Under the pieces are notes generated by a model. It saw only the letters and a list, made by a program, of their open reading frames with translations, had not been told where the DNA came from and did not search any database. The position numbers were made by a program, and so were the translations under genes. A DNA stretch of 6,422 nt from Candidatus Gottesmanbacteria bacterium (GTDB lineage: Bacteria > Patescibacteriota > Microgenomatia > 2-02-FULL-39-11): positions 1 to 6,422 of the forward strand of contig JACQJU010000083.1 in the NCBI GenBank assembly GCA_016204905.1, given 5' to 3'. Position 1 is the first letter of the stretch. Every line of letters starts with the position of its first letter. Positions 1 to 5,768 of the stretch are shown piece after piece.

Positions 1-6
1 GGGTTG

Positions 7-12
7 TATAAT
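7..12 (+). promoter_or_regulatory. Candidate -10 box (TATAAT) of the lysozyme-like gene
   Basis: A perfect TATAAT lies 7 bases before the ATG at 20. Transcription from it would begin at or next to that ATG, giving a leaderless mRNA. No Shine-Dalgarno sequence is seen between them. The -35 region lies outside the window. If the gene really starts further upstream, this hexamer would simply be coding sequence. Confidence 0.4.
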
Positions 13-19
13 TGCCTGT

Positions 20-553
20 ATGTCTTTTCTGGTGGCTATTTTTTTCGCGGTGAGTACTTTACTTTTTGCCAACTCACTATCATATGAGAAGGAGACTATC
101 TCTAAAAGAACTCACCAAGCAGAGGTACTTTCAGCACAGACTAAACTAGTATCTCAAGAATTGGATATTATCATTATTACAGTAACTCCAACCCCCTCGC
201 CTACCCTTACACCTAGTCCTATACCTAGCTTGACACCAACTCCTCTTCCGACTCAACCTGTTTCTTCATCAGATATTGAGAGCTGGTTTGATAATTATAG
301 TAACCAATATGGAGTAAGCAAGGAATTATTAAAAAAAATTGCCTGGTGTGAATCGCATTATAACCCGGCTGCTAGAAATGGCCCTTTTGGAGGTATGTTT
401 CAATTTACAGCCAAAGCCTGGGAAAATGCCAGAGCCAGAATGGGTGCAGATCAAAATTCTGACTTGAGATATCATGCGGAAGAATCTATAAAGACTGCAG
501 CATATAAGATATCCCAAGATGGAACTAGAGCTTGGAAAAATTGCGCTAAATAA
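20..553 (+). CDS. Membrane-anchored lysozyme/transglycosylase-like protein
   Basis: Probable peptidoglycan-cleaving enzyme acting outside the cytoplasmic membrane. Residues 2-20 form a hydrophobic signal or anchor segment. Residues about 55-80 are a Thr/Pro/Ser-rich flexible linker. Residues about 85-177 are a lysozyme-like (SLT-type) domain: the AWCESHYNP motif carries the likely catalytic Glu111, followed by the NGPFGGMFQF motif (120-129) typical of the fold. Cys110 and Cys175 could form a disulfide, which fits export. The reading frame stays open to the left window edge, so the true start could lie upstream; the hydrophobic segment has no basic residue before it, which favours that. Against it, a perfect TATAAT sits 7 bases before this ATG. 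At 177 residues it is short but complete at the C-terminus. The fold assignment is good; exact substrate and cleavage chemistry are inferred. It ends 5 bases from the opposing DUF2130 gene. Confidence 0.8.
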   Translation: MSFLVAIFFAVSTLLFANSLSYEKETISKRTHQAEVLSAQTKLVSQELDIIIITVTPTPSPTLTPSPIPSLTPTPLPTQPVSSSDIESWFDNYSNQYGVSKELLKKIAWCESHYNPAARNGPFGGMFQFTAKAWENARARMGADQNSDLRYHAEESIKTAAYKISQDGTRAWKNCAK

Positions 554-558
554 GGACT

Positions 559-1719
559 TTATTCAGCAAGAGGAAGTGTAGGATTCTTGCTTTGGTCAGA
601 AGAAATATCCAGTAATTTGATTTCGGGGAGGGATTTGCCCATAATACCTTGGAGCTCCCCATACATATTGGCTATATTTTCTAGAGTTTTTTGGATTTGG
701 ACTTCCCTTTTTTTCCAAATTCGCTGCATTGAGCGTTTTTCTGTCTCTAGATCTTGTTGTAATAATACAACTCCTTCGACATAAGATTCAAAGCTATGTC
801 TGAATGCATCACTTTGCAAATATCTATATAGATCTTCGAGCTTTTGATCTTTATTGGCGGCGGTGGATTTGGCTACGGCTACCTGTAAAATACCTCTTCG
901 CAAAATTCCAGCGAGGGCTAAAACACTACTATAGTTGGAGATAACTACTCCATCTATGTAGCCAAAGTTTTTTAGACTATCGGGAAGTGCCTCACAGACT
1001 AATACTGCGGTAGTAGCGCCTGCTTTTCTAGTATCCTCACGAAGTTTTGGGAGCCAAGATGGGCTCCATTTGGCTCTTTTTGTTTCCCAGAGAATACTTC
1101 CAGCGACTTGACCAAAGGAGTTTTTAACTTTTTGTATGATGTCTCCTCCTCGTTCTCCTTTCGCCACGGGTATAATCTCATCATGGAGGAACATCCCTCG
1201 AAGTTGCATCTCCAAATCGAGTTCTAAAACCTCACCTTGGAGCTGTTGAGATGTCTGCGAAGCTTTTCTCTGAGCATCTTCTAGTGCTTTTTTCAGATCT
1301 TGTATCACTTTGTCATTTTCTTTGTCTTTAAACCTGTGCTTTTCATCTAATTCTTTGAAGACCTTTTCTTCAATCTTTTTCCTTTCAGCGTCTAGCTTCC
1401 TTTGGATCTCAAGATCAATTTCTTTGGCTTTTTCCTCTAAGGTTCTTTTCTCTTGGAGAAGCTTGAGTTCTTTTTCTCGAAAAATATCAAGTCGTTCCTG
1501 TTGTTCTTTGTTTTGTTTCTTAAGATCAGCTAATTCTAATGTCTGTTTTTCCTCAATTTCCTTTCTGATTCTTTCTTCTGTTTGCTGCCTCAACTTTTCT
1601 ATTTCTCTTTTATGCTGCTCGTCTTTTTCTTTTATAACCTCTTCTCTGACCTCATGAAGAAGGGCTTCTGATATTTCCATAATTTTTCCACAGTGCGGGC
1701 ATCTGACATTACTAATCAT
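559..1719 (-). CDS. DUF2130 family protein, coiled coil plus PD-(D/E)XK-like core
   Basis: Recognised as a DUF2130 (COG4487-type) protein of unknown physiological role. Residues 7-10 are a CPHC knuckle, a single CxxC as is usual in this family. Residues about 20-160 are almost pure Glu/Lys/Arg/Gln-rich helix, a long coiled coil. Residues about 162-320 form the conserved domain: Glu163/Glu166, GGD at 191-193, and ILWETK at 209-214 followed by a KLREDTRKAG segment. The order Glu...Asp...Glu-x-Lys matches a PD-(D/E)XK nuclease-like active site (Asp193, Glu212, Lys214), to which this family has, as I recall, been linked; nuclease activity is not established. A second short helical stretch (about 320-360) precedes a non-conserved tail. 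The start is firm: an in-frame TAA lies seven codons upstream with no other start codon between. There is no signal peptide, so it should be cytoplasmic. It is divergent from the GH130 operon. Confidence 0.88.
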   Translation of the reverse strand: MISNVRCPHCGKIMEISEALLHEVREEVIKEKDEQHKREIEKLRQQTEERIRKEIEEKQTLELADLKKQNKEQQERLDIFREKELKLLQEKRTLEEKAKEIDLEIQRKLDAERKKIEEKVFKELDEKHRFKDKENDKVIQDLKKALEDAQRKASQTSQQLQGEVLELDLEMQLRGMFLHDEIIPVAKGERGGDIIQKVKNSFGQVAGSILWETKRAKWSPSWLPKLREDTRKAGATTAVLVCEALPDSLKNFGYIDGVVISNYSSVLALAGILRRGILQVAVAKSTAANKDQKLEDLYRYLQSDAFRHSFESYVEGVVLLQQDLETEKRSMQRIWKKREVQIQKTLENIANMYGELQGIMGKSLPEIKLLDISSDQSKNPTLPLAE

Positions 1720-1729
1720 AGGTTTTACA

Positions 1730-1735
1730 TTTATA
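1730..1735 (-). promoter_or_regulatory. Candidate -10 box of the DUF2130 gene
   Basis: On the minus strand TATAAA (1735 down to 1730) ends 10 bases before the ATG at 1719, leaving an untranslated leader of only a few bases. No purine-rich Shine-Dalgarno sequence occurs in the 20 bases before the start. No convincing -35 hexamer is seen at the usual distance, so this rests on the -10 match (5 of 6) and its position. Confidence 0.35.
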
Positions 1736-1779
1736 CATTATTTCTCATTAAATTCCTATACCTTGCATAAATGAAAATC

Positions 1780-1807
1780 TTGTAATATTTTATATTAAGA
1801 GTAATAT
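1780..1807 (+). promoter_or_regulatory. Candidate promoter of the GH130 operon
   Basis: TTGTAA (1780-1785, 4 of 6 to the -35 consensus) is followed after 16 bases by TAATAT (1802-1807, 4 of 6 to the -10 consensus and fitting TANNNT). The -10 box ends 8 bases before the ATG at 1816, so the transcript would be nearly leaderless. The region is very AT-rich, so matches by chance are easy; TATATT at 1791-1796 is an alternative -10. Confidence 0.35.
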
Positions 1808-1815
1808 TAATTTAA

Positions 1816-3657
1816 ATGCCCGTTTCTGCCCAAAAATATATTGGGAATATTGGTGTTGGAAATACTCTATTTAGTGATAAAAATAGGGTTTACCTTTTGT
1901 ATAGATCTAAAGAGAGTGGAAAACCAAGATTCCAAATAGATTCGTCTACTGATGGTTTGAATTTTGTTAGCTTCTGTCGTCAAACAGAACTGCTGGATAT
2001 AGATGGCAATCCTGTAGAGACAAAAGAAATTCAGGATATAAGAATATCGGCACTTACTAATAAGTATATTTGGGTGTATAGAAAAGAATTGAAGAGGAAA
2101 AAATCTCTGAGTGTGGCGGTATCTCCTGATTTAAGGCAATTTGTACCTTGCGGCAATATTACCACGGGAGGCAAGATAGGGCAGATAGTACCAGGGTACC
2201 AATTTAGGGACCAATATGTATTTTATTTTATCCAGGATAGTTTAAAGATTGCTTTTTCCAAAGATTTCCAAAAATGGCATATAGAAACTTGTAAATTAGA
2301 ATACCTGCCAAAGGAAGATAAATTCACAAAGATACAAATAGTGGGTTTAGCAAACACACCAAAAGGAATTTTAGTCCTATATTCAGTTTTGGAGATGGAT
2401 AATTCTACTTTAGGCCATAAGTTGGTAGTTTTTGATAAAAATAACCCCAGAAAGATCCTATTTGAACAACAGGAGCCTTTTTGGCAGTCTCCGCCTGAAT
2501 GGGGACTTAGGGAAATAAAACTTTTGGGTATTATATATTGGGGAGACAGGTTGATATCTTATTGGCAATCTCAGGAAGGGATTTTTGCTATTCCCCATGC
2601 GAAACTTTCGGAAATTTTAAGATTTAAGACTTTCCTACCCTTTAATTGGCTTAGACTCCATAAAATAAGAGATAATCCTATTATTAAACCTATTTTTGAA
2701 CATCTCTGGGAGTCAAAAGCGACTTTTAATCCGGCGGCATTTTATGATGAAGGAAAGGTTCATCTTTTGTATAGGGCTATCGGAGAAGGCGACAGATCAG
2801 TGATAGGTTATGCAACAAGTAATGACGGTATACAAATAGATCAGAGACTTGATGAACCCATCTTTATACCCAAAAATATGCAAGGGATTAAAAGAAATTT
2901 TAATTCTTATTCTCCTTTTGCCTCCGGAGGAGGAGGATATGGTGGGTGTGAAGATCCAAGAATTACTAAGATAGATGACAAATTATACATGACTTATGTC
3001 CATTATGATGGCTGGAATCATCCTAGAGTTGCATTAACATCAATCGGAATTGATGATTTCCATAAACAAAATTTTCACTGGAGTGATCCTGTATTTATCT
3101 CCTCTCCCCATGTGATTGATAAAAATGCCTGTATATTGCCGGAGAAAATAGATGGAAAGTATGTCATATTTCACCGAGTATTTCCCAATATTTTGATAGA
3201 TTTTGTAGATGATTTAGATTTTGATGGTAAAAGCCGCTGGCTTACGGGAGAATATAGCATATCTCCCCGAAGCATGAGCTGGGACAGCCGGAAAGTAGGA
3301 GTAGGACCTACACCTATAAAAACCAAAGAAGGGTGGCTGGTAATATATCATGGGGTTGGTGATGATGATCCTTCGCGTTATAAAATGGGGGCCATGATAC
3401 TGGATATTAATAACCCTGCTAAAGTATTATACAGATCTCAAAGACCCATACTTGAACCGACTGAAAGTTATGAAAATGAAGGCTATAAATATGGAGTAGC
3501 ATACCCGTGCGGAGCGGTAGAATTAAAAGAGCAGCTGATAGTCTATTATGGCGGAGCAGATACTGTAGTATGTGCTGCAACTGCACCGATAAATAATTTT
3601 TTGGAGATGCTCAAATACAATCACCCCGAGCAACTAATATTAAAGACTGTCAACTAA
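1816..3657 (+). CDS. Double-module GH130 protein (decayed module + phosphorylase-type module)
   Basis: Predicted cytoplasmic beta-mannoside phosphorylase or related GH130 enzyme (COG2152-like). Residues about 280-600 are a complete GH130 five-bladed propeller: WESKATFNPAAF at 298-309, LLYR ending at Arg320, CEDPR at 378-382 (Asp380 is the probable general acid), FHR at 452-454, GPTPIKT with Lys502, YHG at 511-513 and the terminal YYGGADT at 577-583. By position Arg320, Arg454, Lys502 and His512 match the phosphate-binding residues of characterised GH130 phosphorylases. Residues about 12-262 look like a second, decayed propeller: RVYLLYR and SSTDGLNF align with blade 1, QDIR (73-76) replaces EDPR, FIQ replaces FHR, and the Lys and YHG motifs are gone. 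A Gly-rich loop (GGGGYGG, 371-377) sits just before CEDPR. An in-frame TAA touches the ATG, fixing the start. First gene of a two-gene operon. Linkage and chain-length preference cannot be read from the sequence; hydrolysis rather than phosphorolysis is possible. Confidence 0.85.
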   Translation: MPVSAQKYIGNIGVGNTLFSDKNRVYLLYRSKESGKPRFQIDSSTDGLNFVSFCRQTELLDIDGNPVETKEIQDIRISALTNKYIWVYRKELKRKKSLSVAVSPDLRQFVPCGNITTGGKIGQIVPGYQFRDQYVFYFIQDSLKIAFSKDFQKWHIETCKLEYLPKEDKFTKIQIVGLANTPKGILVLYSVLEMDNSTLGHKLVVFDKNNPRKILFEQQEPFWQSPPEWGLREIKLLGIIYWGDRLISYWQSQEGIFAIPHAKLSEILRFKTFLPFNWLRLHKIRDNPIIKPIFEHLWESKATFNPAAFYDEGKVHLLYRAIGEGDRSVIGYATSNDGIQIDQRLDEPIFIPKNMQGIKRNFNSYSPFASGGGGYGGCEDPRITKIDDKLYMTYVHYDGWNHPRVALTSIGIDDFHKQNFHWSDPVFISSPHVIDKNACILPEKIDGKYVIFHRVFPNILIDFVDDLDFDGKSRWLTGEYSISPRSMSWDSRKVGVGPTPIKTKEGWLVIYHGVGDDDPSRYKMGAMILDINNPAKVLYRSQRPILEPTESYENEGYKYGVAYPCGAVELKEQLIVYYGGADTVVCAATAPINNFLEMLKYNHPEQLILKTVN

Positions 3658-3672
3658 GGCGAAATATAAAAC

Positions 3673-5607
3673 ATGACAATTTTACTTCGTTCGCATGATA
3701 ATCCCATATTAAGACCCGATCCTGATTATGCTTGGGAGGCACAGGGAACATTTAACCCATCTGTCATCAAACATAACAATACTTATCATATGGTATATAG
3801 GGCATTATCGAGCCCAAGAAATTATGCAGGTGTGTATATGAATCTATCAACTATCGGTTATGCCGTATCTGAGGATGGCATTCATTTTTCAGATAATAGA
3901 CAGCTGATAGAACCTGAATATGACTGGGAAAAATTCGGATGTGAAGATCCCCGAATAACTAAAATTGATGATAGTTATTTTATATGCTATACAGCTCTCT
4001 CTACTTATCCTTTTACACCTGAGGGTATAAAGGTAGGTATTGCAATGACAAAGGATCTAAAATCCATTGATGAAAAGCATCCTGTTACTCCTTTTAATGC
4101 CAAAGCTATGTCACTTTTCCCTAACAAAATTGACGGTAAGTACGCAGCAATTCTTACGGTTAATACAGATTATCCGCCGGCAAAGATTGCTTTGGCGCTT
4201 TTTGAAAAAATAGAAGATATCTGGTCTTTGGATTACTGGAAGAAATGGTATGAATCACTTGAAAAGCATGTGATTCCTTTACAAAGGTCTAACGATGATC
4301 ATATTGAGGCAGGGGCTCCGCCTATTAAAACTCAGGACGGATGGATATTGTTTTACTGCTATATAAGAAATTATTCCACGCGCTACAGAGTATTTGGGGT
4401 AGAGGTGGTAAGACTTGACCTAAATAACCCGTATAAAGTAACTGGTAAAATTACTGATCCGCTCCTTTTACCTGAAAAAGGATATGAGCTTTACGGCAAT
4501 GTAGCAAATGTGGTTTTCCCCTCGGGAGCTGTGGCTGAAGGTAGCCGTGTGCTTCTTTACTATGGAGCTTCCGATACGACATCTTGTGTTGCTTGGGGGA
4601 AACTTGAGGATCTTTTGGGAAATATATTATCTGAAGAGGAGTATCAAGAAAGGCAACGTAATCAAATCAGACTTACAAGGTTTGAAAATAATCCCATATT
4701 AGAACCAATTCACGACAATAAATGGGAATCCAAATTCGTTTTCAACCCGGCGGCAATTTATGAAAAGGGCAAAGTACATCTTGTTTATAGAGCAATGGGT
4801 GATGATGACACTTCAACTTTTGGCTATGCCTCAACTGGCGATGGTGTACATATTGATGGGAGGCTGCATGTACCGATATACCTTCCTAGGGAAGATTTTG
4901 AGATGAAACTAAAACCGGGTAATTCGGGATGCGAGGACCCCCGAATTGTAAGAATTGATGACCGGCTATACATGTGCTACACGGCTTATGATAATAAAAA
5001 TCCTCCCAGAGTAGCATTCACACATATTGCTTTAAGTGATTTCTTAAATAAGCAATTTAAATTCGAAAAACCAATACTTATATCTCCTCCGGATATAGAT
5101 GATAAAGATGCCTGTTTACTGCCGGAAAAAGTTCAGAGAAAATACCTTTTCTTTCATCGCTTTGATCCTTATATTTGGGTTGATTATGTGGAAAATTTGA
5201 CTTTTAGTAAACATAAATGGCTCAAAGGCAAGATTCTGATGAAACCAAGGATTGACAAATGGGATAGCGCTAAAATAGGCTTGGGTGCTCCTCCCATAAA
5301 AACTGGACACGGTTGGCTTCTTATTTATCACGGTTTATCAAGAGACGATAAGAAGTATAGATTGGGTGCGGCTCTTTTGGATCTTTACAATCCGGAAAAT
5401 ATCATCGGAAGACTTCCCTACCCGATATTGGAACCGGAGACAAATTATGAACATACGGGAAGCAGACCAGGTACTGTATTTACCTGCGGGGCGGTAATTT
5501 TGGGTATGCAACTTATGGTTTATTATGGGGCTTCCGATCAGGTAATTGCTGGAGCGTCATTTTATGTAGAGAAAATTCTAAGAGAGCTTAAAAAAGCAGC
5601 TCCTTAA
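3673..5607 (+). CDS. Tandem GH130 protein (two propeller modules)
   Basis: Two GH130 modules in one polypeptide, about twice the family's usual length, with no signal peptide. Module C (about 3-317) has FNPSVI, VYR (Arg43), CEDPR at 90-94 (Asp92 the probable general acid), APPIKT (Lys219) and YYGASDT at 296-302. However, LTVN (161-164) stands where FHR is expected, and YCY (228-230) replaces YHG, so two presumed phosphate ligands are missing. Module D (about 332-640) has the full set: Arg373, CEDPR at 420-424, FHR at 494-496, Lys543, YHG at 552-554 and YYGASD. A short charged linker (about 318-332) joins them. Module D aligns readily with the C-terminal module of the upstream gene, so the two are close paralogues. 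The gene begins 15 bases after the upstream stop with only a distant AAGG before the ATG, implying cotranscription. It may combine two specificities, or a binding module with a catalytic one; hydrolase activity for module C is possible. Confidence 0.87.
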   Translation: MTILLRSHDNPILRPDPDYAWEAQGTFNPSVIKHNNTYHMVYRALSSPRNYAGVYMNLSTIGYAVSEDGIHFSDNRQLIEPEYDWEKFGCEDPRITKIDDSYFICYTALSTYPFTPEGIKVGIAMTKDLKSIDEKHPVTPFNAKAMSLFPNKIDGKYAAILTVNTDYPPAKIALALFEKIEDIWSLDYWKKWYESLEKHVIPLQRSNDDHIEAGAPPIKTQDGWILFYCYIRNYSTRYRVFGVEVVRLDLNNPYKVTGKITDPLLLPEKGYELYGNVANVVFPSGAVAEGSRVLLYYGASDTTSCVAWGKLEDLLGNILSEEEYQERQRNQIRLTRFENNPILEPIHDNKWESKFVFNPAAIYEKGKVHLVYRAMGDDDTSTFGYASTGDGVHIDGRLHVPIYLPREDFEMKLKPGNSGCEDPRIVRIDDRLYMCYTAYDNKNPPRVAFTHIALSDFLNKQFKFEKPILISPPDIDDKDACLLPEKVQRKYLFFHRFDPYIWVDYVENLTFSKHKWLKGKILMKPRIDKWDSAKIGLGAPPIKTGHGWLLIYHGLSRDDKKYRLGAALLDLYNPENIIGRLPYPILEPETNYEHTGSRPGTVFTCGAVILGMQLMVYYGASDQVIAGASFYVEKILRELKKAAP

Positions 5608-5768
5608 AGGTTCCTTTTTAAAGTTTGATCTCTCCGCAAGCAGTATAACTCATTTAGTTCCGAAGAAGATATAAGAGATTTCTTTGGGTTGATTTTTTTC
5701 TTGTAGGATAAGTTAGATAGATTTAAAGAGATTTTAGATTATGTAAGAAAGGTATAATGGTATGGGCT
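5608..5768 (+). other. Non-coding spacer between the GH130 operon and the CAP gene
   Basis: About 160 AT-rich bases without a supportable gene or RNA. A T-run (5691-5697) lies here, but no stable GC-rich hairpin precedes it. The only inverted repeat near the operon end (AAAG/CTTT around 5606-5617) is too weak to call a terminator. The right end carries the promoter and start signals of the next gene. Confidence 0.5.
5746..5758 (+). promoter_or_regulatory. AGAAAGG (SD-like) overlapping the approach to a perfect -10 box TATAAT
   Basis: TATAAT at 5753-5758 is a perfect -10 hexamer ending 10 bases before the ATG at 5769; no good -35 is seen 16-18 bases upstream. AGAAAGG at 5746-5752 is complementary to the usual 3' end of 16S rRNA. 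The two readings conflict: if TATAAT is the promoter, AGAAAGG is not transcribed. If AGAAAGG is the ribosome site, it lies 4 bases from the in-frame ATG at 5757, 9 from an out-of-frame ATG at 5762, and 16 from the ATG at 5769. Confidence 0.4.

Noticed and set aside
1310..1657. Plus-strand open frame of 115 codons rich in Ser, Phe and Leu
   Set aside because: It is the antisense of the Glu/Lys-rich coiled coil of the DUF2130 gene; its composition is explained by that, and it has no recognisable domain.
4508..4702. Open frame of 64 codons inside the second GH130 gene
   Set aside because: It overlaps the end of module C and the linker, which are clearly coding in the other frame; no domain or ribosome site.
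5116..5331. Minus-strand open frame of 71 codons
   Set aside because: Antisense of conserved module D motifs including FHR; no independent support.
1816..5607. The GH130 repeats as an assembly duplication artefact
   Set aside because: The modules differ throughout at DNA and protein level and in motif content, so they are old paralogues, not a duplicated read region.
5598..5622. Possible terminator after the GH130 operon
   Set aside because: The inverted repeat (AAAG with CTTT, four-base loop) is short and AT-only apart from one pair, so it would not form a stable hairpin.
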